The position numbers were made by a program, and so were the translations under genes. A stretch of DNA of 64,000 nt, taken from Acidobacteriota bacterium (lineage in GTDB: Bacteria; Acidobacteriota; Terriglobia; Terriglobales; Acidobacteriaceae). The notes beneath the pieces were generated by a model that worked only from the letters and a program-made list of their open reading frames with translations, ran no database searches and had not been told where the DNA came from. The stretch is taken from assembly GCA_018268895.1 (NCBI GenBank), contig JAFDVP010000001.1:186001-250000 (forward strand). Direction: 5' to 3'. This document shows positions 8,698 to 18,254 of the stretch, in pieces (positions within the stretch are counted from its first letter, which is position 1; every line of letters begins with the position of its first letter).

Positions 8698-9948
8698 CTA
8701 GTTGACGTTTCCGCTGAGCGCCATACAGGTCGGCTGCCCGACCGTGGGGAAGGTATTCCCGCGATTCAGGTCTCGCAACTCACCGGAGTTGGAGTCGATC
8801 CGCTGTCCTGTCAGCGTCGAGTCAATGTTGTTGGAGGTATAGACGTACTGGTTCGTCGGGTCCTCCACCATGCAGACTGGGCCGGAGCCGGTCTTATACG
8901 GATTGCCTGCCGCAGGGCTGCCGCCCGTTCCGAGGAAGGCGAGCTTGCCGGTCGTCGGGTCGATCGTAAAGGCCGAGATCGAGCTGGTCTTGTTGTTCGG
9001 GTCGAGCGAGGAACGGTTCAGCACGTACAGCGTCTTACCCTTGTTGTCGGCCATTGAATAGACCGGGTTCGAGGTCAGCGGCAGGTTGTTTACCGGACCG
9101 CCAGTCAGCGTGTTCAGTGAGCAGGCCGAGGAGCCGGTGCCTACCGTGTAAGCCAGAACGCGGCCGCCGGGGCTGTCCGGGGTGGGCGCGGCATCGGTCA
9201 GATAAACGTAGTTGCCGCTGTTGCTGATTGAGGTCAGGTTGCCTGCGCCGGTTGTAATCGTCGAGTTCGCTGTCAGCGTAAGCTGTCCGCTGGCGCCTGC
9301 CGAATACGGGAAGACTGTCTGGTCGCCGGAGTTGACCGTAAAGACGCAGCCATTGGCGACGCGCATCATGAGGGGCTTCGGGCCGACAGGGAAGAAGGTC
9401 AACTGCGTCTGATTGCTGTCCTTGATCTGCTGGTTCGGGACGAGCTGCAGACGTCCAGTGTCGTTTGCGATGGCAAAGACTGTAATGTCGCCCAGGCCGT
9501 TCGGATTCGGATACGACGGCGTATCCGGATACAGCGTATCGAGTACGTACAGGTAGCTGCCAGACGAGTCTACGGTTGCCCACACGGGGGTGGATCCTCG
9601 GCTGGTGTACGACTGCTGGAAGGTGAGCACACCGTCGCCGCCTACACTGAAGAGGGAGATGTTGCCGGCGGTCTTGGAGTCCCCTTTGTTGATGACGTAT
9701 ACATAGCGTCCGCCGGGCTTCACGACGATCGCAACCGGGTTTGTTCCATTGGAGCTATAAGGTGAGCGGACAACCTGGGTCAGATTGCCGGTGTAGTTGT
9801 CGACCTTGAAGCCGGCAACCTGGTTGTACTGCGTGCCAAGAACCCAGATATAAGCGACCGTGCCGCCGCCGCACGCTGTCATGCCCAGACCCAATGCAAC
9901 GGACACTGCCAAGGCCAGGGAGAACCGGCCAATCCTGCTCAACCTCAT
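8698..9948 (-). CDS. Lactonase-like beta-propeller lipoprotein, copy 3
   Basis: First gene of the tandem set in transcription order, again 416 aa and the most divergent. Signal peptide with lipobox MTAC (Cys26) followed by a glycine-rich linker (GGG) and strands GRYVYVINKGDSK, SYLYVLDTLYPD, GNYVYLTDAAP, KTLYVLNRSS and QYVYTSNNID. Start ATG has AAGGAAAC seven bases upstream. The upstream 248-base gap is the probable promoter region for the cluster. Function is unknown beyond the secreted propeller fold. Confidence 0.85.
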   Translation of the reverse strand: MRLSRIGRFSLALAVSVALGLGMTACGGGTVAYIWVLGTQYNQVAGFKVDNYTGNLTQVVRSPYSSNGTNPVAIVVKPGGRYVYVINKGDSKTAGNISLFSVGGDGVLTFQQSYTSRGSTPVWATVDSSGSYLYVLDTLYPDTPSYPNPNGLGDITVFAIANDTGRLQLVPNQQIKDSNQTQLTFFPVGPKPLMMRVANGCVFTVNSGDQTVFPYSAGASGQLTLTANSTITTGAGNLTSISNSGNYVYLTDAAPTPDSPGGRVLAYTVGTGSSACSLNTLTGGPVNNLPLTSNPVYSMADNKGKTLYVLNRSSLDPNNKTSSISAFTIDPTTGKLAFLGTGGSPAAGNPYKTGSGPVCMVEDPTNQYVYTSNNIDSTLTGQRIDSNSGELRDLNRGNTFPTVGQPTCMALSGNVN

Positions 9949-10140
9949 GCGTTTCCTTAATCCTCGCCAGCACCGTTTGCCGGATGCCGTCTATTTGCGA
10001 GCAAATCTTAGGGATAATTTCCTCTGCATATTGTAGAAGGTGCGACGAGTTTGTGCCACCTTCGAGGGATGGAATCGTCGTGCAAATCGCGGACACCCTC
10101 CGGACGGACATCTCCCGTCTGCCACAATAGATAAGCCAAA

Positions 10141-10173
10141 CAGATAAGCCCGGACTCAGTCCGGGCTTATCTG
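10141..10173 (-). terminator. Terminator after the M13 peptidase gene
   Basis: A 14-bp perfect stem (10141-10154 with 10160-10173, loop CTCAG), followed on the minus strand by TTTGG. It lies just downstream of the minus-strand peptidase gene. Confidence 0.75.
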
Positions 10174-10196
10174 TGCTAAGAGACGGCGATGTATTG

Positions 10197-12257
10197 TTAC
10201 CAGACCCGGCAGGCGTTGACCGGCATCATCGGCTGGCCGACTTTGCAGGAGAAGGCCTTGCCGAACTCGTCAAAGTTCTGCACGCTGCCGTTGATGCGCC
10301 AACGCCCCGATGAGTGCGGGTCGGTCTTCGCGCGCAGACGCGCAGCCTCTTCCCGCGTGTTCTCGCACCAGACCTGCCCGAAGCTGATGAAATAACGCTG
10401 CGCCGGCGTGTAGTTATCGGTCTTCGCCGTGGTCGATGCGTTTTGTTCTGCCAGCGTGTCCATCAGCGCCTTGTAGGCAATGCGGAGCCCGCCGTTGTCG
10501 GCGGTGTTCTCGCCGAGCGTCAGCTTGCCATTCAGGTTCTGACCGGGAGCGACCTCGAAGCCCGAATACTCCTTCACCTCGCAATCGGTGCGCTCGTCGA
10601 ACTTTCTCCGGTCCTCGGCCGTCCACCACATCCTCACATTCCCCTGAGGATCGAACTGGCTGCCCTGGTCGTCGAAGCCGTGCGTCATCTCGTGGCCGAT
10701 TACAACGCCGATGCCGCCGAAGTTCACCGCAGGGTCAACCTTGAAGTCGTAGAACGGCGGCTGAAGAATCCCGGCAGGGAAGTTGATGTCGTTCATGCCT
10801 GGGTTGTAGTAAGCGTTGACGGTCGGCGGCGTCATCGACCACTCCTTCTCGTCAACAGGCTTGCCGATCTTCGCCAGGTCGCGCCGGTCGTTGAAGGCCG
10901 CGATCTGCTGTACGTTGTAAATCGGATCGTCGCGCTTGATCTTTACCGAAGAATAGTCGCGCCACTTTTCGGGATAGCCGATTTTGCTGCGGAAGGCGTC
11001 GAGCTTTTTCTTCGCTTCGACCTTGGTGGCGTCGCTCATCCAGTCGAGATGCTTGATGTCGTCGTCAAGCGCGACCTCTAGCGCCTTCACCATCTTCTCC
11101 ATGTTGTCTTTTGCCGTCGGAGGAAAGTTCTTTGCAACCCAGTCCTGCCCAACCGCCTCGCCGAGCGCGCGGTCGGTCGACTGCGTACAGCGCTTCCAGC
11201 GCGGAGCCAGCTCCTTCTGCCCCGTAAGCGTCTTGCCATAGAAGGCGAAGTTCTCATCGACAAACGCTTCGCTCAAGTTCGCGGCATAGCGGTGAACGGC
11301 GTGCCAGCGCATATAGCTCTTCAGCGCATCGACATCGGCTGTGGCGATCTGATGGTTCATTGCCTTGAAGAACTCCGGCGTGGCGACGTTGACGGTCTTC
11401 AGAACGCTCTGCTTTTTGGCGGTGAAGTATACCTTCCAGTCGAAATCCGGCGTCAGTGTCTGAAGCTGGTCGATGGTCATGATGTGGTAGACATTGGCTG
11501 GGGTGCGACGGTCGACGCGAGCCATCGAACCCTGCGCCAGCGCCGTCTCAACGGCGAGGACGCTCTGCGCCTCCTTGGCCGCCTGCTCGGGCGTGTCGCC
11601 AATCAGCGTAAACATCTTCGTAACGTGCTCGACGTATTGCTCACGCAGCTTCTTCGAGCGGTCATCCTGCGACAGGTAGTAGTCGCGATCGGGCAGTCCA
11701 AGACCTGCCTGGTCGATCTCGCCGATTTGTTTGGTAGAGTCCTTCTGGTCCTGGTCGGAGCCGAAGCTGAACAGAAAGCCCAGGGCGTATTTGTCTTCCG
11801 TCTCGCCCATCAGGGTCGCGAGCTTCTTGCGATCGCTCCAGCCGTTGATCGTCTTCAGAATCGGCTCGATCGGCTTGGCGCCCAGTTTGTCCGCAAGGTC
11901 CACATTCATGCAGGCCGCGAAGTAGTCGCCGTATTTCTTCTGCAGCGGTGTCTTTGGAGCATCGGCCGCAGCCTTCAGGTCGGAATAGAGCAGGTAGTTG
12001 TTGTACTCCGCCAACTCGTTGAAACGGCCCCAGCGGGTCTGGTCGGCTGGGATGGGGTTGTTCTTCTTCCAGTTCCCGCAAGCGTACTGGTAAAAATCGA
12101 CGCAGGGGTCGGCCGAGGTATCGATTGCCGCCAGGTCGAAGATGACAGGCTTTTTGGGGACAGACTTCGGTCCGGAGGCATCTTCAGCGCCGGCGACGGG
12201 AATGATGGTTGCGCCCAGTGCAAGGGCGATCAGTGATTTGGATAATGTAACGTTCAT
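10197..12257 (-). CDS. M13 family zinc metallopeptidase (neprilysin/PepO-like)
   Basis: A 686-aa secreted endopeptidase of the M13 family, which cleaves small peptides. An N-terminal signal peptide of about 24 residues precedes the start-of-domain sequence FDLAAIDTSADPCVDFYQYACGNW, the usual M13 opening. The catalytic zinc motif HEMTH lies near residue 521, followed by GFDDQG; the third zinc ligand motif ENTADNGG is near residue 582; the protein ends in the family terminator CRVW. All catalytic residues expected are present and the length is normal. It stands alone on the minus strand with its own terminator. Substrate is unknown. Confidence 0.95.
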   Translation of the reverse strand: MNVTLSKSLIALALGATIIPVAGAEDASGPKSVPKKPVIFDLAAIDTSADPCVDFYQYACGNWKKNNPIPADQTRWGRFNELAEYNNYLLYSDLKAAADAPKTPLQKKYGDYFAACMNVDLADKLGAKPIEPILKTINGWSDRKKLATLMGETEDKYALGFLFSFGSDQDQKDSTKQIGEIDQAGLGLPDRDYYLSQDDRSKKLREQYVEHVTKMFTLIGDTPEQAAKEAQSVLAVETALAQGSMARVDRRTPANVYHIMTIDQLQTLTPDFDWKVYFTAKKQSVLKTVNVATPEFFKAMNHQIATADVDALKSYMRWHAVHRYAANLSEAFVDENFAFYGKTLTGQKELAPRWKRCTQSTDRALGEAVGQDWVAKNFPPTAKDNMEKMVKALEVALDDDIKHLDWMSDATKVEAKKKLDAFRSKIGYPEKWRDYSSVKIKRDDPIYNVQQIAAFNDRRDLAKIGKPVDEKEWSMTPPTVNAYYNPGMNDINFPAGILQPPFYDFKVDPAVNFGGIGVVIGHEMTHGFDDQGSQFDPQGNVRMWWTAEDRRKFDERTDCEVKEYSGFEVAPGQNLNGKLTLGENTADNGGLRIAYKALMDTLAEQNASTTAKTDNYTPAQRYFISFGQVWCENTREEAARLRAKTDPHSSGRWRINGSVQNFDEFGKAFSCKVGQPMMPVNACRVW

Positions 12258-12447
12258 GGCTCTCCTGAGGGCTGCAAATGCTCCACGTTGCTAATTGTTG
12301 GCAGAGTTCAACATACTCCCTGATCCTTGAGCGGATCAAAGACGGTCTGCGCATTTAACAGGATTGCTCTTGCCGGCCAACGGCGACGACGCATTTGGTC
12401 ACAAAAACGCGGCCAATCCACGCTGCCGGGCCGCATTTTTCGCCAGA

Positions 12448-13533
12448 TCAGAAGATCTTCAGATGGATGGTCAGGTATTTCTTCGGGTTTTGCCGGATTG
12501 CCGTGACCAGGTCGCTGCTGTTGGTCAGCAGGTTGTTCATGTTGGTATGGAGCGTGTCTTCCGTCGCCAGCTTGCCCAGAGTGCCGCGGCCCTGGTTGAT
12601 CCCGGTTACCAACTGGTTGATCTGCGTGAAGGTGTCATCCAATTGCTTGCGGAATTTGGGGTCCTTGGCAATCAGGCCCAGCCCGCCCTTGCCCGCATCC
12701 GCATCGGCCATCAGGGAGTTGGCATGCTTCAGGGTCGAGTTCAGGTTGTCGAATAACGAGGGGTCCTTCAGCAGCTTCCCGGTTGTACCGTTGCCTTTGT
12801 CGAGCTCCGTGGCGATGTTGTCCAGCTTGGACACGGTATCGTTCAGGTGGTTATAGAGCGTGTCATCGCTCATCAGCTTGCCGATGGAACCCTTACCGTT
12901 ATTCAGGTTCACCGTCAGCTTATGCAGCTCGTCGACCGTAGCATTGACCTTGTTGTAGAGATCGGGGTTATTGACCAACTGGCCGAGCGAGCCCTTGCCG
13001 GACTGCATGTTATCCACAATCGTGTTCATCTTGGCGAGGATCACGTTGAGGCTCTCGATCGTTCCCTGGCTTGCCTTGACGACATCGGTAAGGCTCGGGG
13101 TCTCCAGCGTCTTCAGTTCGTCGCCGTCGCGCAAGGGAGAGCCAACGGCGAATTGGCTGTTAATATCGACGACGGTATCGCCCAGAACGCCGATGGTGGA
13201 AAGCGACGCCTTGGAGTCCTTCCTCAAGTCGTCGGCATACTTCTCGTTGAGCTTCATCACAACCTGCACCGGCGTGAGCTTGCGCTCGGGCGAAGAGACG
13301 ACAGTCACGGTCTTCACCGTGCCAATGGTGACGCCCTGCAGGTTGACGGCGGCCCCCGGCTTAAGACCGGCTGAGTTCTCAAAGTAAGTGACAACGGTGA
13401 GTTTGTGCGAGAAGATGCCCAAGCCGGCAGAGCTTGTCATCAGGAACAGCAGCGCGACCAGGATGACCGCAGCTACCACGACGATGACGCCGACCTTCAG
13501 TTGCGACCATCGTACCTCCTGCTGGCTGGGCAT
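12448..13533 (-). CDS. MCE/MlaD family lipid-transport protein with five 34-residue repeats
   Basis: A 361-aa protein with one N-terminal membrane helix (about 13-34) and an MCE domain (about 43-120) like MlaD, the substrate-binding part of phospholipid transport systems between inner and outer membranes. The frame is open upstream to 13656, but the ATG at 13533 has AAGGAG six bases before it and begins at the family N-terminus. After the MCE domain come five copies of a G-x-G-x-x-G-x-L motif, starting at residues 179, 213, 247, 281 and 315, an exact 34-residue period; helical segments between them could form a long needle or coiled coil. No MlaE-type permease, MlaF-type ATPase or MlaC is adjacent, so its partners must be elsewhere. 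Confidence 0.88.
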   Translation of the reverse strand: MPSQQEVRWSQLKVGVIVVVAAVILVALLFLMTSSAGLGIFSHKLTVVTYFENSAGLKPGAAVNLQGVTIGTVKTVTVVSSPERKLTPVQVVMKLNEKYADDLRKDSKASLSTIGVLGDTVVDINSQFAVGSPLRDGDELKTLETPSLTDVVKASQGTIESLNVILAKMNTIVDNMQSGKGSLGQLVNNPDLYNKVNATVDELHKLTVNLNNGKGSIGKLMSDDTLYNHLNDTVSKLDNIATELDKGNGTTGKLLKDPSLFDNLNSTLKHANSLMADADAGKGGLGLIAKDPKFRKQLDDTFTQINQLVTGINQGRGTLGKLATEDTLHTNMNNLLTNSSDLVTAIRQNPKKYLTIHLKIF

Positions 13534-13764
13534 AGCTCTCCTTGAAGATCGGTCGTGCCGGGAGTCGTCTGTCGATCGGCACCCACCGATCCACTCCCCT
13601 CGCAAAGCTGGGTGCCTGTACCTGTTTGAGGATACATGACTGCCACCGGATTCCATCCGGTTCTTTTCTTCGAAACACTCCTGGGCGATTGCGTCCGAAG
13701 TGCTTTGCTTCTGTATGGATGCGCACGCTACGTTGAAGTTTCAGCGCGCCAGACAATGTCAGCT

Positions 13765-14145
13765 TCAATCTTCTGCGATGACGACTGCAAGGGCGACGTC
13801 GCGGCTGTGCGAGAGGCTCAATGCGAGGCGCCGGATCCCCATCGCACGGGCCCGCTCCGCGGCGCGACCGCTGAGGTGCAGCGTCGGCCTCTCGCCCGGC
13901 TCGCGGCGGACCTCAAGCTCCTTCCAGCTCACTCCGCGGCTGATGCCCGTTCCCAGGGCCTTTGCTCCGGCCTCTTTGGCCGCAAACCGGGCCGCAAAAC
14001 TCTCAGCGGACTTCTTTGTCTTCATCCGGCAGTAGGCAATCTCGCCAGGGGTGAAGACGCGCGCGAGAAAACGCTCTCCGAACTGGGCGATGCTCTCTTC
14101 GATCCGGGTGATCTCGATCAGGTCCGTTCCTACGCCAAGCACCAT
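13765..14145 (-). CDS. acpS: Holo-[acyl-carrier-protein] synthase
   Basis: AcpS (126 aa) transfers 4'-phosphopantetheine from CoA to the serine of acyl carrier protein, activating it for fatty acid synthesis. The two hallmark motifs are present: GVGTDLIEI with the magnesium-binding Asp8, and RFAAKEAGAKAL with Glu58. Length matches the usual 120-130 aa. It precedes the MCE gene on the same strand but with a 231-base gap that has no recognisable gene. A divergent hypothetical gene begins at 14174. Confidence 0.95.
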   Translation of the reverse strand: MVLGVGTDLIEITRIEESIAQFGERFLARVFTPGEIAYCRMKTKKSAESFAARFAAKEAGAKALGTGISRGVSWKELEVRREPGERPTLHLSGRAAERARAMGIRRLALSLSHSRDVALAVVIAED

Positions 14146-14173
14146 TTGCTTACCTCTCCCTAACGCCGGTCAC

Positions 14174-14638
14174 ATGACCACCGTACCGCGCGACCCGTCA
14201 CGCTTCAAGCCCGGCGCTCCGATGAAGAAGCTGACGGAAAAACTCAGCATGAACGGAGCAGAACGAACCTCGATGCAAGCGCTCGAAATCCAGAGCTTCA
14301 GTTACGACAATCGCACGGACCTGTTGCCGGAGCTTCTTTCGGGCCTTGCCGATGGTGGAGGCTGGGTGCTCGACCGCCGCACGCTCTCGCCCAGCATGGT
14401 GGAATTGCGTGTCGAGGCCCAACTCCGCTCGATCGTCGACCTGTATGGAGCCATCGTTGCCGCGGGGCTTGAGCTTACCCGGTCGTCTCACCTGAGCCTG
14501 ACCGATCTGTGCACCTGCCGTCGAAATGCGCTGCGGTCGGCCGATCTCGGCCAGCTTCTTACCTTGCGTATCGAAATCAGCTTTCTCGAAGACATAACCC
14601 TGCACTCACTGATGGCAACGGGAGCTGCCCCCGCCTGA
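14174..14638 (+). CDS. Hypothetical protein
   Basis: A 154-aa ORF divergent from acpS. The family is not recognised. From about residue 34 the sequence looks like a compact alpha/beta domain (QALEIQSFSYDNRTDLLPEL, then GGGWVLDRRTLSPSMVELRVEAQLRSIVDLYGAIVAAGLELT), ending in a helix-rich part with LTDLCTCRR. No signal peptide or membrane segment is visible. The true start is uncertain: ATGs at 14174, 14222 and 14273 are possible; the last has a GGAG about 12 bases upstream. The amino-acid composition is normal for a real protein, unlike the antisense frame. Confidence 0.55.
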   Translation: MTTVPRDPSRFKPGAPMKKLTEKLSMNGAERTSMQALEIQSFSYDNRTDLLPELLSGLADGGGWVLDRRTLSPSMVELRVEAQLRSIVDLYGAIVAAGLELTRSSHLSLTDLCTCRRNALRSADLGQLLTLRIEISFLEDITLHSLMATGAAPA

Positions 14639-14786
14639 AAGAAAAATGGCGATGGAGATGTCGCCCATTGCACACTCCACCGCCGAGGCAGATGCAGGCC
14701 GGTTCATTGGACCTGCTCGCGTTGAAATAAACCTACGCCCAGCCGGACAGCGATTTGTCATGCAGTTGTCGTTGCGTTGTGATCTT

Positions 14787-15338
14787 TCAGTGGACATCCA
14801 CTCGCGGTTTCCACAGGGTGCGGCGGAAGGGGAACGCCACGGAGAATTGAAGGTTTGGAGTGTCCGGAGTCAGGCCGACGCCAAAGCTGAGATCGACGGT
14901 TCTTCCAGCTGCGTACATATACGATGCGCCAAGGCGAAGCGAACCTTCGACAAGGTACGACGCTGGAATCGTCTGTCCGTTCAGAATCGTCGCCCGCGTG
15001 AAGCGCTGGTCCCAGCCGATGGTCATGGAGGTCTCGGGATTCAGCGCAAGAATAGATCCAAGCTGAAAGCCGATCGCAGCGCCCGGCTCAAACTTCCCGG
15101 GGATCATCTGTCCGGTGTTGTTCGGGTCGGGGATCGAGTGCGTGCCGTTCAGGTTGGCAGTGTAAGAGAGATTGCCGAAGAAGACGACGGGGTCGTTCGA
15201 CTTGGCGGCGGTGAGATTACCCTGCAGAGCGTAGAAGCCTGTGCCCAGTGCGGTCTGGCTGCTGTTCAGGTTGAAGCTGTCGATACCGGTCGTCGTCTCA
15301 ATACGGGCACGTAGGGAAGCAATTGCCGTGCCAATCAT
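14787..15338 (-). pseudogene. 5'-truncated outer-membrane beta-barrel (transporter family) fragment
   Basis: The minus-strand frame encodes a C-terminal barrel domain of the type often annotated as transporter / phenol-degradation MetA-like outer membrane protein: LGTGFYALQGNLTAAKSNDPVVFFGNLSYT, then alternating aromatic beta strands and the ending VAFPFRR. The N-terminal half, including any signal peptide, is missing; the frame simply runs open to 15389 without a credible start or Shine-Dalgarno. This is best read as the 3' half of a broken gene. The alternative, a short intact barrel using an unusual start, is less likely because nothing would export it. Confidence 0.55.
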
Positions 15339-15461
15339 TAACCTTTGTAATGTGCATGATTTACAAAAGGTCGCGGGCTTTTCGTGCAAGGAGTTGCAAG
15401 GGAAACAGTAATCCCACGACTTTTACTCCGCGATATGCGAGCCAAGAGAGTAAAGCGAGCC

Positions 15462-16052
15462 TTATCTGGGCAGAAGCGCAATCGTTGGACGATGAAACAG
15501 GCTGTCGGAGTCACCGATCACCAGCACCCCGGGCTGCCATCGTCCATGAGTAAAAACGATGCCTTCAGGAACTGCATCGCCATCAACTTTAAAGACAGGC
15601 TCGCTGACCGTCGATCCTCCTGCGGGCACTCTCGTTGTAAGCCGTACACCGGACAGTCCAGGCACCTCACTCCAACCGCCGCCTTGCTTGCTTATCAGGA
15701 AGGCGCGAATCCGCGACTCGCTCTCAGGTTTGTGTCCCCGGTTCGCTATGCCTATCTTCACGCGCACCAGCCTGCTGCCATGCAGCAGATATCCCGGGAT
15801 CTCATCGAAACCGAGCACCGTGAAGCACATCTTGCCGTAGCACTGTGGAGTGCCTGCGGCAACGAACTTCTGCGGCTGTAGAAGCGAAACCCCGATCAGA
15901 ACAGCGAGATAGATTACCCATACTGCCACGATCCATGCGGCATGGCGCACTGCTTTTCGGCGTTGCCGCTGCATCAGGGAGACGCCAACACCCAAGGCTC
16001 CGACGGTCGTCCACCCCACCAATACCAGCAGCAAAAACTCCGTCGCGCGCAC
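15462..16052 (-). CDS. Hypothetical membrane-anchored protein
   Basis: A 196-aa protein with two N-terminal hydrophobic helices (about 5-25 and 38-58), then an extracytoplasmic domain of about 130 residues rich in beta strands (RLVRVKIGIANRGHKPES, SRIRAFLISKQGGGWSEV, VPEGIVFTHGRWQPG). This resembles the Ig-like DUF4352-type folds often attached to membrane anchors, but no family was identified. Two cysteines (QCYGKMC) follow the second helix. It is divergent from the ABC ATPase gene, with only 36 bases between the starts, so the two share a compact promoter region. Confidence 0.6.
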   Translation of the reverse strand: MRATEFLLLVLVGWTTVGALGVGVSLMQRQRRKAVRHAAWIVAVWVIYLAVLIGVSLLQPQKFVAAGTPQCYGKMCFTVLGFDEIPGYLLHGSRLVRVKIGIANRGHKPESESRIRAFLISKQGGGWSEVPGLSGVRLTTRVPAGGSTVSEPVFKVDGDAVPEGIVFTHGRWQPGVLVIGDSDSLFHRPTIALLPR

Positions 16053-16088
16053 TCGGCCCCCCTAATCACGATAAACTCAAAGCAGCTC

Positions 16089-16865
<777 letters not shown>

Positions 16866-16868
16866 CTG

Positions 16869-17291
16869 TCAGCCTCCGAAGTCGATGTTCATCATTATGG
16901 TTGTTTGAACCCATACTGCGGTTCCATTGAGTAGATAGGGTTTGTAGACCCATTGTTGCACGGCATCTAAGGCGCGCTGTCGGAGAGATTCGGGGCTGGA
17001 GATAACACTTACACGATCAACGTTGCCATTCGGCGTGATGATCGCATGCAAGATAACAGCGCCACTTTTATATGGCCCTTCTGCGACCGGATAGAGCGGT
17101 AGTTTATGTGCCAGCAAAAGACCTGCCATAACCCCAGAAGAAACCCGCACAGGATTCTTCGCGCTGCCTACAGGGGCCTGAGGGTCAATTTTTACCGTGG
17201 AATGAGGGGTATCCGCAGTCTGGCTGATAGTCGGGGTAGTACAGGTTGCCGACACCGCCGCAACGAGCAGTGAAAGAATCTGCTGTCTCAT
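16869..17291 (-). CDS. Small secreted TonB C-terminal domain protein
   Basis: A 140-aa protein with a short signal peptide (ILSLLVAAVSA), a linker, and a C-terminal TonB-like domain (GAVILHAIITPNGNVDRVSVISSPE, then ALDAVQQWVYKPYLLNGTAV and a final beta strand). TonB proteins pass proton-motive energy to outer membrane receptors, but this one lacks the usual N-terminal anchor helix plus long Pro-rich linker, so direct energy transduction is uncertain. Such small TonB-fold proteins are common in acidobacteria. The ATG at 17291 has GGAGG nine bases upstream and is preferred over 17336. It follows bestrophin on the same strand (45-base gap). Confidence 0.75.
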   Translation of the reverse strand: MRQQILSLLVAAVSATCTTPTISQTADTPHSTVKIDPQAPVGSAKNPVRVSSGVMAGLLLAHKLPLYPVAEGPYKSGAVILHAIITPNGNVDRVSVISSPESLRQRALDAVQQWVYKPYLLNGTAVWVQTTIMMNIDFGG

Positions 17292-17336
17292 ACAGAGTCG
17301 CCTCCGCATTGCACGGAGATGATAAATCCTGCACAC

Positions 17337-18254
17337 CTACCAGAGCACATCCTTGACCGCAGCCACCGGCGGCGGCAGTTCCTGTTCGCCGAGCATCTGC
17401 CGCAGGTTGATCTCGATCGTTCGCGTGATCGACGTCAGCGGAATGTCATAGACGGTATTGTCGAAAGGGTCTTCGAGGTCGCGGCCGATCTTGTCGAGTG
17501 CAAGGAAGATGAAGCCAACCAGAGCCGAACCGAGCGGCGTGAACCATCCCATGCTTGCACCCATTGCAAGGGGAAGCACGACGCAGAAGATTTGCACGCA
17601 CAGCTGCGGAATGTAGTCGTACTGCCGCGGCATCGGCGTGTTCTTGATGCGTTCGGCGCCGCCCTGCGCGTCGACGAGGTCGTTCAGCGTCTCGTCCATC
17701 GCGCGCCACCCGGCATGATCGAGCCAGCCCCTTGTGTGGAGATCCATCAGTTGCCTGCTTTGCCACTGCTGAATGGCGACGGGAACATTTACCTGGCTAC
17801 GCAACTCGACGAGCTCCAGTGGTGAGAGGAGGGCTGCGATCTCTTTACCCGGATCCAGACGGCGAAGATGCTGACGAAGCGCATTGGCCCAGGCAATCTG
17901 GTAGTAGATCATGCGCTGCTGCACCTGCTGAAGCTCGTCGGCCGGGACGCCGGACGGCGGTCGAATCACAGTCGTTACCTGGCGTCCCCAGCTGCGTGAG
18001 TTGTTGACGATCGCTCCCCACAGAGTCCGAGCCTCCCACCAGCGCGCATACGATGTCGTATTGCGAAATGCGACAAGAATGCTGATGACCGAACCAAGCA
18101 GCGACACCGGAATAAGGTTCAACGCCGCCCAGTGGAGATAGCCGTGCTTATACAGCACCACAATGGTGACGTCATAGATCAGCAAAGCCAGCAGCGGCCA
18201 GCCGACGTAGCCTAACGTTGCCAGCACCAGCCTGCGCTGGCTGGGAGCGATCAT
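17337..18254 (-). CDS. Bestrophin family anion channel
   Basis: A 305-aa member of the bestrophin/UPF0187 family, membrane channels that pass chloride or bicarbonate in characterised members. Hydrophobic segments at about 12-32 and 38-60 are followed by the family pattern RNTTSYARWWEARTLWGAIVNNSR, and a second membrane pair near residues 205-245. The annotated start is the ATG at 18254: it overlaps the carbonic anhydrase stop as ATGA, and the protein begins there in normal family style, whereas the longer frame (to 18587) is just the shadow of that gene. The overlap suggests translational coupling, hence matched amounts of anhydrase and channel. Confidence 0.88.
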   Translation of the reverse strand: MIAPSQRRLVLATLGYVGWPLLALLIYDVTIVVLYKHGYLHWAALNLIPVSLLGSVISILVAFRNTTSYARWWEARTLWGAIVNNSRSWGRQVTTVIRPPSGVPADELQQVQQRMIYYQIAWANALRQHLRRLDPGKEIAALLSPLELVELRSQVNVPVAIQQWQSRQLMDLHTRGWLDHAGWRAMDETLNDLVDAQGGAERIKNTPMPRQYDYIPQLCVQIFCVVLPLAMGASMGWFTPLGSALVGFIFLALDKIGRDLEDPFDNTVYDIPLTSITRTIEINLRQMLGEQELPPPVAAVKDVLW

